This document shows, piece by piece, positions 28,364-36,928 of a stretch of 49,446 nucleotides of DNA. The notes beneath the pieces are model-generated. The model worked only from the letters and a program-made list of their open reading frames with translations. It did not search any database and was not told where the DNA came from. Position 1 is the stretch's first letter; each line of letters begins with the position of its first letter. Origin of the DNA: a virus; the IMG/VR virus record IMGVR_UViG_3300044675_001660, positions 1 through 49,446 of that record. The stretch is one strand, 5' to 3'. A program made the translations under genes and the position numbers.

Positions 28364-31300
28364 ATGGAACAAGACTCTAACTTATCTACTCCTGTATATC
28401 TTGGTAGACAGGACAATTTAGCCTTATTTATTAGTGGAGAGATGGCTGTAGTTGTAGATGCCAATCTCGGTATGCTCATAGAATTTGGTACCGAAGAAGA
28501 TATATTAAACTCCAAGGAGTGGGCACTATCCAGCGAGCCAGTGTCTGAAGAATTAGCAGACTTTGCTGAGCACGCTTTGGAGAACATTCAGCCATCTAAA
28601 ACTGACGCTTTAACTGCTTCGGCACGTTTATACACCATACCAACTGGAGTCCGTTCCGAAGCAAAAAAGGCTTTAGAGTGGCGTAAAGAACACAAGCGTG
28701 GTGGCACCCCTGTCGGTCTAAACACTGCTCGCACTCTTGCTAAGGGTGGACAGATTGGTATCGAAAAAGTACGTCACATCGCAAAATACTTCCCAAGACA
28801 CGAAGTCGACAAGAAGGGCAAAGGCTGGAAGCCGGGACAAGATAACTTCCCTTCTAACGGACGAATTGCTTGGGCACTCTGGGGCGGAGACGCCGCTTGG
28901 CGTTGGGCTAAGGCAATCGTTGAACGTGAAAACAAAAAGCCAATTAGGGCTGATGGTTTTTATGAAGCATACGGTGCTGAGTTAAATCCATTTATTAAGG
29001 CTACCGAAATAGATGAGACCGCTGCTCCAGAGTTCCTAGCAAGAGTACGCATGGACGGCTCTGGCATTGACCGCATCTACAAGATTGACATTAGTGGTCA
29101 CGTCTACGTTTGGGATGATGGTACTTGGGACGACCTAGGCCATATTGAGGGAGACGTTTGGACTTATGACAAAGCCCTAGACGACCCTTACGACACTTGT
29201 GAAAAATCTCACGTTCAGATTGACCCAGACTCTGCTATCTCAATTTGTGCCAGAATGCAGACTAATCCTTTTAAAAATATCTCTATCGGTGATATTGAAA
29301 AAGAAGAAGCAGAAATGTTTGCTGAGTCAGACTTGTCTGAAGAATTTGAATTTATTGATTCTGTAGTCACTGCCGCTGCTGGTGACGGAGTTTCACTAAA
29401 GAGTACAGTAAAAAATGACGGGGTATACACTCCTGAAGAACGTTCAAAAAATGCCTCAAGTCAGGTTAGAGACGGCAGTGGTCAGTTTGCTAAGCAAGGT
29501 GGTCGAGTTGTAGTTGGTGGTGACAGGGAAAACGGTCGTGGTGTAATCACCAGAGTAAACCCAGACAAGACATTGAGCGTAGAATTAGACAACGGTAAGA
29601 CTATAAACGTTGACGCAAAATCAACTAAAGACGAGCAGACTGAACTTTCTAAACCTCAGAGTTTGCTACAGAAAAGAGTTGTAGCGGATGATTTTGAAAA
29701 ACCTCTAGACGTTTCTGGAATCTTAGGTGAGCCTAGGTCTCCTCAGGGTACTAAAGGTACTTTGCCTGGCACTCTTCCTGCTTTAACTTCAGACGATTTA
29801 CACTCTCTCCTCAAAGACTGGGATGGTTGGGTCGCTGGTCAACGTGCAGAGTTTAAGCGTTTTGAAAAACCAGAAATTTACAAGTTTGGCCGTAAGAACT
29901 ATCCGGGCAAAAAAATTATTGACGATATGCCTAACTACGCACTTCTTGGCAATGACCTGACCAGCCTTGCTAATAAAGAAGATGGGGAAAAGGCATGGGA
30001 GGACGACTCTGAGTTTGAAGACGAAGAGCAAAAAGACAGCGTACATCCGCTACTTAAGAAGTGGAAGCAAAAGCAAGAAGACCCCTCTAAAGTAAAGGTT
30101 GACTCTCCGCTTTGGGCAAAGCCTGTTGTCGCTGCTGCTGGCCCACAACCGTCTGACGTAGCACCTGTTTACTTAGCGATTGTTGCACCAGATGACCCTC
30201 GTGCAGTTCTTGACTTAATTAGCATTGTTCCAGCAAGTGCAACTTCAACTCAGCCTATGACTTACGTTCGCCGTGAGAAGAAATGGCAACGTGAACCTAA
30301 GTTTCTAAATGATTTGAAATCAGCCACTCCTCCACCAGTTGTCCCTCTCGACCCTGAAGTTTTGAATGATGTTTTGATTCAGGTTGACGGCCTTCAGGCT
30401 TCTGGAATTAATGCTTTGGACCACACTCTTATGGTTCTTTGGGGACCTAGCCCAAGTGCTATGAAATTTGCTTTGGAAGAGGCTTTTGAGCAAGATTTAG
30501 AAGCACTTTTATCTGCTGGCGGTGCAGACCGAAACAGGGGAAATGCAGAGAAATTAAGACGTTATTGGACTAAAGGTAAGGGTGCTGCCAAGATTCGCTG
30601 GGGCACTCCGGGTGACTGGAAGCGTTGCGTTCGTTACTTAAGTAAGTACATGGGTGTCCGTGCGAAGGGCTACTGTCAACTTCGTCACAAGGATGCAACA
30701 GGTGTTTACACTGGAAGCAAACTAAATCCAGGAAGAGAGAACTCTACAAACGAGTTCATCATGGAAGAAGTGTGGGCTAAGAATATTGGCAAACCTACTG
30801 TCATAACTGACGAAGATATGTTGATGCCTCTACCTAAAATTATGCGTGACAGTGATGATATCTATGACCACCACTGGACTCCAGAAGACGACATTGTTTT
30901 TGAACTAAAAGAACTAGCCAAATGTAGCGATGAAGAATACGCTTTGGTTGCTGGTGCTCGCCCACCTAGTGGATTTAACATCAATAGAAACCGTAGAAAC
31001 GCTGAGAAGTTGCGTCGCTATTGGACTGTAGGTAAGGGTGCTGCGAAGATTCGTTGGAACAGCGGTGGAGACTGGACTAGATGCGTTAAGTATTTATCAA
31101 AGTACATCGGTATGCGTTCTAAGGGCTACTGTGCTCTACGTCACAAAGAGATGACTGGGATGTGGACTGGTGACAGAGAACACCTTCAAATGTATGGAAG
31201 AAACTTTTCTGGTAAAAACGTTTTCAGCACCGAGGTAATTAACAGTAGTGAAAAGGTTGTAGAACTTAGTCAACTAATTGCTAAGGCTAATATGGCTAAG

Positions 31301-33610
31301 AGCAGATTTGCTTTGACAGCATCTGCACCAGCAACTCAAGAAGTTAAATTTTCTATCCCCCTAGTTATCCCCGAAGAACTAGAATCTGGCGATGGCAGAA
31401 GTTTTAAGAAAGGTGCTATTACTTTCCGTGAACTTCCACTGCCTCTTATGTGGCAAACTCAAACAGCAGACGGCCACAATGGTTCCGTAGTAGTTGGTCG
31501 AATCGATTACATGGAAAGAACCGACAATGGTATTGGGAACGCCTACGGTGTTTTTGACACTGGTAACCACGCACGAGAAGTGGTTCGACTTTTGCAAAAC
31601 GGATTCATTCGTGGCGTATCGGCTGATATGGACAAATTTGAAGCCGTTGAAGAGAAGTCTGAATCTTCAAAAGAGGACTCAGAGAACTCTAAAAAAACTT
31701 TAGGTAAAGACAAAATCACTATCAACAAGGCACGCGTTATGGGCGTAACTATCGTCCCTAAACCAGCGTTCCAAGAATGCAAAATAACTCTTCAAATTGA
31801 AGAGCCTTATGAAAATCAGCAGGAGGAACCATTGATTTCCGATGGAATCTATGCGGATGATGCAGATTCTCTAGACGCTCAGAGCCTCGTCGCTTGTGGC
31901 TTTGTCGCTGGAGCAATCCCCGTCACACCGCCTACAGCGTGGTTTGCCAATCCAAAACTGGATAAGGCTACACCACTAACAGTTACTGACGACGGACGAG
32001 TGTTCGGTCATATTGCCGCTTGGCACGTTGACCACATTGGTATGGCGTACGGTACAAAGCCACCACGAAGCCGTAGCAACTACGCATACTTCCACACTGG
32101 TGTTGTTCGCACCGATAGTGGCACAGATGCTCAGGTTGGTCAACTAACTCTCGCTGGTGGTCACGCATCACTTCAAGCAAGTGCAGAAGAGGCTGTTCGT
32201 CACTATGACGACACCGCTTCAGCAGTAGCAGATGTCCACGCAGGTGAAGACCGCCATGGTATTTGGGTTGCTGGTTCTTTAAGACCAGGAACTACTCCAG
32301 AACAGATTCGTGCTTTGCGTGCATCAGCACCTTCTGGTGACTGGCGTCCAATCCGTGGCTCACTAGAACTTGTCGCTGTATGTCAGGTAAACGTTCCGGG
32401 CTTCCCAGTTGCTCGTGCTCGTGTTGCTTCAGGTGCTGTTATGGCTCTGGTTGCAGCGGGTGCAGCGACACTAGCCAAGATGAAGAACGACCCACTAACT
32501 GAGTTGAGCGACAGACTTGCTCGTCTAGAGATGACTAGCAACTCTGAATTAGTTGCTAAGGCTGAATCTGCTAGAGCAGTTTTTGCTGACATCAAGGCTC
32601 AGAAGAATGATGCATTGCTAAGCAGAATGGCTGAACTATCTTCACGTTTTGATGAGAATCTAGAGTACTTAGATGACTTTGCATTTGTCTCTCGTCGTGA
32701 GCGTAAAGACTTGGCAGAAAAAGGTCAGGCTCTTTCAGATGGTTCATTCCCTATTCGTAACGAAGAAGACTTGAAGAACGCAATTAGTTCTTATGGTCGT
32801 TCTAAGAAGGGTGACCGTGCTAAGGTTCGTCGTCACATTATTAAGCGTGCTCGTCAACTGAAGCAGAGCAAATTGATTCCTGACAACTGGAAGACTGCAT
32901 CAATTGAAGAGTTTGACACTCACTTAGATTCTATGCGTTCAAAGATTGCAGAGTTCTCTGGATTGGTAGCAGCACCTGTTGAGCCAGTAGTGCCTGAAGA
33001 GCCACTAGAAGGTGAGCAATTCCCAAAATCTGATGCGGTTGAGCCTGAAAACGTAGAGGATGTTAATTCCCCTACTGTGGAGAGCGGTCTAAAAGTAGAC
33101 GGCAAATACACTCCACAGACTCAACCGCGTGACGATGCTGGAAAGTTCCGTCAGGTTCTTGCTCGTTTAAAGCAAGACCTCGGAACATCTGGTCTACAAG
33201 ACATTGTTGAAGAAGCAAAATATGTTGAAAACCTGCATGAAATCGGCAACTATGTCGAATCTGCTGGAGCAGCAGTAAATCTTCTAGACATTTTGGACAG
33301 ACTAGATTCTGGTGCTTTAAACAAAGTTTCCCTAGAAAACGTGCGTAGTTCTGCATCTGAACTAGGAAAAGTTATTTCTAACCTACCGCTTGGCTTTAAT
33401 AACCAAGCCCAGAAGGTTAGATACTCAGATTTGCCGCCTTCTCTAAAAAACCTCATGGATAGCATGATGGACAGAGTTGAGGCAAAAATAGGTAAGGATG
33501 ACGCCGAAATTGCTAACGCAGATTTGGCAGCATTTAGAAGTGGCTCAGAGGTTTATAGTCAGGGTGAGATTTCATCCCAGATGTCTAAACTCCTGAGGCT
33601 CCTTACTTAA
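28364..33610 (+). CDS. Prohead (capsid maturation) protease fused to multiple head domains, 1,748 aa
   Basis: ATG at 28364, two bases after the previous stop. Order: unknown N-terminus (1-85); actinophage head domain (about 92-193) with IPTGVRSEAKKALEWRKEH and GRIAWALWGGD; acidic domain with VYVWDDGTWDDLG (about 197-300); RDGSGQF (369-375); two copies of an AEKLRRYWT domain (about 721-787 and 874-940); serine protease of the prohead-protease type (about 993-1146) with H1038 in GHNGSVVVGRID and S1086 in RGVSADMD, 48 residues apart; a conserved actinophage domain (about 1160-1375) with TPLTVTDDGRVFGH and VNVPGFPVAR; a DUF6582-like domain (about 1443-1510); RDDAGKF (1589-1595) and a helical tail. 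It should cleave scaffold and capsid precursors inside the prohead. Such domains are often separate proteins in other phages; the fusion suggests self-processing, which is inference. Confidence 0.8.
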   Translation: MEQDSNLSTPVYLGRQDNLALFISGEMAVVVDANLGMLIEFGTEEDILNSKEWALSSEPVSEELADFAEHALENIQPSKTDALTASARLYTIPTGVRSEAKKALEWRKEHKRGGTPVGLNTARTLAKGGQIGIEKVRHIAKYFPRHEVDKKGKGWKPGQDNFPSNGRIAWALWGGDAAWRWAKAIVERENKKPIRADGFYEAYGAELNPFIKATEIDETAAPEFLARVRMDGSGIDRIYKIDISGHVYVWDDGTWDDLGHIEGDVWTYDKALDDPYDTCEKSHVQIDPDSAISICARMQTNPFKNISIGDIEKEEAEMFAESDLSEEFEFIDSVVTAAAGDGVSLKSTVKNDGVYTPEERSKNASSQVRDGSGQFAKQGGRVVVGGDRENGRGVITRVNPDKTLSVELDNGKTINVDAKSTKDEQTELSKPQSLLQKRVVADDFEKPLDVSGILGEPRSPQGTKGTLPGTLPALTSDDLHSLLKDWDGWVAGQRAEFKRFEKPEIYKFGRKNYPGKKIIDDMPNYALLGNDLTSLANKEDGEKAWEDDSEFEDEEQKDSVHPLLKKWKQKQEDPSKVKVDSPLWAKPVVAAAGPQPSDVAPVYLAIVAPDDPRAVLDLISIVPASATSTQPMTYVRREKKWQREPKFLNDLKSATPPPVVPLDPEVLNDVLIQVDGLQASGINALDHTLMVLWGPSPSAMKFALEEAFEQDLEALLSAGGADRNRGNAEKLRRYWTKGKGAAKIRWGTPGDWKRCVRYLSKYMGVRAKGYCQLRHKDATGVYTGSKLNPGRENSTNEFIMEEVWAKNIGKPTVITDEDMLMPLPKIMRDSDDIYDHHWTPEDDIVFELKELAKCSDEEYALVAGARPPSGFNINRNRRNAEKLRRYWTVGKGAAKIRWNSGGDWTRCVKYLSKYIGMRSKGYCALRHKEMTGMWTGDREHLQMYGRNFSGKNVFSTEVINSSEKVVELSQLIAKANMAKSRFALTASAPATQEVKFSIPLVIPEELESGDGRSFKKGAITFRELPLPLMWQTQTADGHNGSVVVGRIDYMERTDNGIGNAYGVFDTGNHAREVVRLLQNGFIRGVSADMDKFEAVEEKSESSKEDSENSKKTLGKDKITINKARVMGVTIVPKPAFQECKITLQIEEPYENQQEEPLISDGIYADDADSLDAQSLVACGFVAGAIPVTPPTAWFANPKLDKATPLTVTDDGRVFGHIAAWHVDHIGMAYGTKPPRSRSNYAYFHTGVVRTDSGTDAQVGQLTLAGGHASLQASAEEAVRHYDDTASAVADVHAGEDRHGIWVAGSLRPGTTPEQIRALRASAPSGDWRPIRGSLELVAVCQVNVPGFPVARARVASGAVMALVAAGAATLAKMKNDPLTELSDRLARLEMTSNSELVAKAESARAVFADIKAQKNDALLSRMAELSSRFDENLEYLDDFAFVSRRERKDLAEKGQALSDGSFPIRNEEDLKNAISSYGRSKKGDRAKVRRHIIKRARQLKQSKLIPDNWKTASIEEFDTHLDSMRSKIAEFSGLVAAPVEPVVPEEPLEGEQFPKSDAVEPENVEDVNSPTVESGLKVDGKYTPQTQPRDDAGKFRQVLARLKQDLGTSGLQDIVEEAKYVENLHEIGNYVESAGAAVNLLDILDRLDSGALNKVSLENVRSSASELGKVISNLPLGFNNQAQKVRYSDLPPSLKNLMDSMMDRVEAKIGKDDAEIANADLAAFRSGSEVYSQGEISSQMSKLLRLLT
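30525..31185 (+). repeat. Tandem duplicated AEKLRRYWT domain
   Basis: Two copies of a ~67-residue domain, nt 30525-30725 and about 30984-31185, 87 residues apart. Shared: NAEKLRRYWT, GKGAAKIRW, then DW, RCV and YLSKY, then KGYC, RHK and TG with W or Y. The conserved Cys pair and His could bind metal. DNA differs at many third positions, so this is an old duplication. One copy is the usual state in the actinophage proteins I recall. Confidence 0.85.
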
Positions 33611-33634
33611 ATAATAAGCAATAGAAATCTATTG

Positions 33635-33741
33635 TAAAATAAAACTAGGTGGAGTGCCTTGCGTGTCCGTACGTAAAGTCCCTTTACCTTGTACCGAAAG
33701 CGTATAGGTGAAATCCATCTATACAAACTGTCCTTAGGAGG
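33635..33741 (+). promoter_or_regulatory. Capsid gene leader region
   Basis: The 135 bases before the capsid start contain a TAAAAT box (33635-33640, preceded by TG), a second strong ribosome binding site AGGTGGAG (33647-33654), a small inverted repeat GTAAAG-TCC-CTTTAC (33673-33687) and the capsid Shine-Dalgarno AGGAGG (33736-33741). The upstream SD could serve a 14-codon peptide from GTG 33663 to the stop at 33705-33707. No -35 element is evident. A regulated leader is possible for the most highly expressed virion gene. Confidence 0.4.
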
Positions 33742-33745
33742 AACA

Positions 33746-35743
33746 GTGGACCAAATTAAGTCGCAGGTAGATAGCCTGTCTGAACTTAGTGACGAGCAAG
33801 TCTCGGAACTTCAGACCGCTATCGTAAGCGAATTCGAAATGGTTGAGGGTCAAGAGCCTACTCCTGAGATAGTTGACGCTATGACTTCACTCGCAGACAT
33901 GCTAGACACCGTACGCGGTGAAACTGCACGTCGTGAGGCTGCCGCCGAGGAACTTGCTTCCAGAGCCGCCGAAGCAGCCATGCGTGTTAAGGGCGAGGGA
34001 GACACAGGCACTTATGGTGAAGATGTCGCTCCAATGGAGGAAGTAGTTCCTTCAGACGAGCCAGTTTCATCAGAAGTTGATGCTCCAATGGAAGAAACCG
34101 ATGTACCAACCGACATGCGTATGACTGAAAAGGAATATGGAGTTGAGTATGGTTCTGAGGAAGATTCTAAAGAGACCCCTGCCACCGAAGATGAAGACGA
34201 GGACAAGAAAGACATGAAGTCTTATTCCTCAACTGATTCCGAAGAAGCGTCTGCTATCACACAGGAGAACTCTGAGTTCTCATCCGAAACAATTGAGGCT
34301 ACCGTAGCCTCGGGCGAAGGCGAAGAAATTTTGCCAGAAGCCACACCAATTGAAACCCCAATCGTTGAAGAAGTTCAACAGGAAGAACAGGTTCCCGTGA
34401 CCGCATCAGCAGATGAGACTCCAGTAGTCCCGGCTGACCGTCAGCCTGTAATCGAGGTTTCGGAGCCAGCACGTGTAGCAATTACCGCTGGTGCCGACAT
34501 CCCTGGTTATACAGCAGGTAGCACAATCAATGACATGTACGAAGTTGCATCAGCAATGGAGAAGCGTCTCCACTCGCTTCGTCGTGTCAACGGAGGAGAT
34601 GGAGAGCAGCACATCGTTGCATCCTTCGCCACCCAGTATCCAGAGGAACGCACTCTGACAACCGACCCAGAAGCGAACTCTCTAAAGGTAAACGCTGTCG
34701 TAGGCCCTGAGGCACTTGTTGCTTCTGGTGGTCACGCTGCACCTTTCGAGGTTAAGTACGACATCTTTGGTCTCGGTTCAACCACTGACCGTCCAGTACG
34801 TGACGCACTTCCAAAGTTTCAGGCTGACCGTGGCGGTATCCGCTTCGTAACACCTCCTACCTTGGTTCGTTACTCTAGCGGCACCGTTTACGACTATGAC
34901 GCAGCAGTAAGCGTGTGGACAGCCGCAAACGACTCAGCAACTACTCCATCACCAGCAAGCAAGTCTTCGCTTACTGTTTCTGCAGCAGCAGAGAACACCG
35001 TCGCAACTGACGCTGTTACTCTACAACTACAGTTCGGTAACTTGATGACTCGTGCGTACCCAGAACTAATCGCTCGTCACAACGAGTTGGCTCTAGTACA
35101 GCACGCTCGTGAAGCAGAGTTGTACCTAATAAGCAAGATTGAGACAGCATCGACTGCGGTAAACGCTCACGTAGCAACTACCGAAGCCGCTAACCTAATT
35201 GGTTTTGCTCGTGACTTCTTGGTACAGGTTCGTAAGGCAGCAGTTGCTTACCGTAGCCGTCACCGTATCGATGTTGGAACTCGCCTAAAGGCAATTGTTC
35301 CAACATGGATTTACGACGCTATGGCAGCAGACCTTGCTCTAAACATGCCGGGCGATGGAACCCTAGGTGTTGGCGAAGCAGAAATCAAGGGTTACCTTGC
35401 TGGAAGCAACGTTGACATGGTTGGTTCACACGACCTAGGTTCGTTTGGTGCTCAGCAGGGTTCATCCGCTAAGTTGCTGGAGTTCCCAGACAGCATTAGT
35501 TGGTACCTATTCGCAGAGGGTTCATTCCTCTTCCTAGATGGTGGAACACTTGACCTAGGTATCATCCGTGACTCATCTCTAGTCGGCACCAACGACTACA
35601 AGATGTTCATTGAAACATTCGAAGCCATTGCCTTTGTTGGCGTTGAGTCTTTGAAGATTACTACAGCACTAAGTATCAACGGTGTGGCTGCCGCTCTACG
35701 CGACACCACTGGTGGTGCAACCGCCGCAGCAATCGAGGAGTAA
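33746..35743 (+). CDS. Major capsid protein with N-terminal scaffold-like domain
   Basis: I place the start at GTG 33746, four bases after a perfect AGGAGG; a TTG at 33689 would add 19 residues but lacks such a site. The product is 665 residues. The first ~240 are helical then strongly acidic and low-complexity (runs of E, D, P, S, T), typical of a scaffold or delta domain removed by the prohead protease. The remainder looks like a HK97-fold capsid subunit: SINDMY-like start around IPGYTAGSTINDMYEVA, long spine helix near LIGFARDFLVQVRKAAVAY, and a C-terminal strand region (ISWYLFAEGSFLFLDGGTLD). It directly follows the protease gene, as expected. Capsid assignment rests on position, length, architecture and recalled actinophage similarity. 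Confidence 0.75.
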   Translation: MDQIKSQVDSLSELSDEQVSELQTAIVSEFEMVEGQEPTPEIVDAMTSLADMLDTVRGETARREAAAEELASRAAEAAMRVKGEGDTGTYGEDVAPMEEVVPSDEPVSSEVDAPMEETDVPTDMRMTEKEYGVEYGSEEDSKETPATEDEDEDKKDMKSYSSTDSEEASAITQENSEFSSETIEATVASGEGEEILPEATPIETPIVEEVQQEEQVPVTASADETPVVPADRQPVIEVSEPARVAITAGADIPGYTAGSTINDMYEVASAMEKRLHSLRRVNGGDGEQHIVASFATQYPEERTLTTDPEANSLKVNAVVGPEALVASGGHAAPFEVKYDIFGLGSTTDRPVRDALPKFQADRGGIRFVTPPTLVRYSSGTVYDYDAAVSVWTAANDSATTPSPASKSSLTVSAAAENTVATDAVTLQLQFGNLMTRAYPELIARHNELALVQHAREAELYLISKIETASTAVNAHVATTEAANLIGFARDFLVQVRKAAVAYRSRHRIDVGTRLKAIVPTWIYDAMAADLALNMPGDGTLGVGEAEIKGYLAGSNVDMVGSHDLGSFGAQQGSSAKLLEFPDSISWYLFAEGSFLFLDGGTLDLGIIRDSSLVGTNDYKMFIETFEAIAFVGVESLKITTALSINGVAAALRDTTGGATAAAIEE

Positions 35744-35751
35744 AAACCTCA

Positions 35752-35800
35752 TGGTTGGGGGGTGGAGTTTTCGGACTCCACTCCCTACCCCATAAATTTT
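35752..35800 (+). terminator. Hairpin after the capsid gene, possible (partial) terminator
   Basis: GTGGAGT (35762-35768) pairs with ACTCCAC (35775-35781) around a TTTCGG loop, and the stem extends through the flanking G-run and C-run (to about 35753 and 35790). AAATTTT follows at 35794-35800. Location right after the capsid gene fits an attenuator that lowers expression of the genes beyond. Confidence 0.6.
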
Positions 35801-35814
35801 AGACAAGGATTAAA

Positions 35815-36909
35815 ATGGCTTTCCCTAAGAATGGCGTTGTAGAGGCTGGAAAAATTGTGCCCTCCGCTTTTGGCCTACTCGCTGTAATCAAGCCTGAAAA
35901 CTCTAATAACGAAGACATGTGGATTCGTGGATTTTCTCAGGAATATGAGACAACTGTAGACACTCTTACAAATTGGGATGATACTGACACAAGCAGTTAC
36001 GTATTAGTAAATAACGCAACAGTTAATTACTACGATGAAATTAAGCCTTTCTTTATTGAACTAGACGAAGTTCGTTCAACTTTAGGTTTCCTTGGTATTG
36101 ACCGAATTGCACGTCTAAAGCGTCAACTTGAGGGAGTAAGTCAAAAATCTATAGAGCGTGAACTTTGGAATGGCGACATTAGAATTGCACAGGGCGATGA
36201 CAACAAGGCTTTAGTTAGTAGTAGTGCTACCGTTTTGAATTCTGGAGTTGCACTTTCTTCTAAGCGTGCACTAGCAGTGCTAGAGCACGGAATTGCTATT
36301 GCATCTCACGCAGGTGAGCAAGGAATTATTCACGCAACTCGCGACGTAGTTGCTCTTCTTTCAAGTAACTCAAACATGCTTTTTCACGAAAAAGACAAGG
36401 ACCACCTACAAACTATGGGTGGCACTCCAGTAATTGTTGGTTCTGGCTACAGTGGCGATGGTCCTCGTATTGCGGCTGCTACTGCAACTATTAGCGGTAG
36501 CACTACGCTGACCATCAACACATCTACTCCACACTACTTAATTGCTGGTGATACTGTTCAATATTCTGTTGTTGGAGCAAACATTAACCAGTCTTCTACT
36601 TCTACAGCAGTTGTTACCGCAGCCGACGCTGACACAGTAACAATTACTATTGCAAGTGCCACTAACCGTTCTGAAGAAGCGGTTACTGGTTTTATTCAGC
36701 AGTTGGGAACCAACTCTGCAAAATGGATTTACGGCACAGGAAACGTCCGAGTTTACTTGGGCGACATTGATGTTGTAAACGACAATCTAAGTCAGGCTTA
36801 TGATGTGTCGGGTAATGCGAATGACATGCGTATCAAAGCAATCCGCCCTGCAGCGGTTTACTTTGGTACATCCATCCACCTCGCTGTTCGGGTTGACCTA
36901 ACAGCATAA
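35815..36909 (+). CDS. Virion structural protein, capsid-like
   Basis: ATG at 35815 with AAGGAT upstream. 364 residues. Motifs such as IERELWNGDIRIAQG, a long helix SSKRALAVLEHGIAIASHAG, IIHATRDVVALL, then GTPVIVGSGYSGDGP and TGNVRVYLGDI resemble a family of actinophage virion proteins that look like HK97-fold capsid or minor capsid subunits. Between about residues 225 and 290 an inserted beta-repeat (TPHYLIAGDTVQY, then TAVVTAADADTVTITIA) matches the repeat type found many times in the distal tail protein. Could be a second capsid subunit, a decoration protein or a connector; the evidence does not decide. Confidence 0.55.
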   Translation: MAFPKNGVVEAGKIVPSAFGLLAVIKPENSNNEDMWIRGFSQEYETTVDTLTNWDDTDTSSYVLVNNATVNYYDEIKPFFIELDEVRSTLGFLGIDRIARLKRQLEGVSQKSIERELWNGDIRIAQGDDNKALVSSSATVLNSGVALSSKRALAVLEHGIAIASHAGEQGIIHATRDVVALLSSNSNMLFHEKDKDHLQTMGGTPVIVGSGYSGDGPRIAAATATISGSTTLTINTSTPHYLIAGDTVQYSVVGANINQSSTSTAVVTAADADTVTITIASATNRSEEAVTGFIQQLGTNSAKWIYGTGNVRVYLGDIDVVNDNLSQAYDVSGNANDMRIKAIRPAAVYFGTSIHLAVRVDLTA

Positions 36910-36928
36910 CAACTAAGGAGAATAGGTA

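Noticed and set aside
33689-33745. TTG start giving 19 extra residues on the capsid protein
   Set aside because: No ribosome binding site precedes it, whereas GTG 33746 follows AGGAGG.
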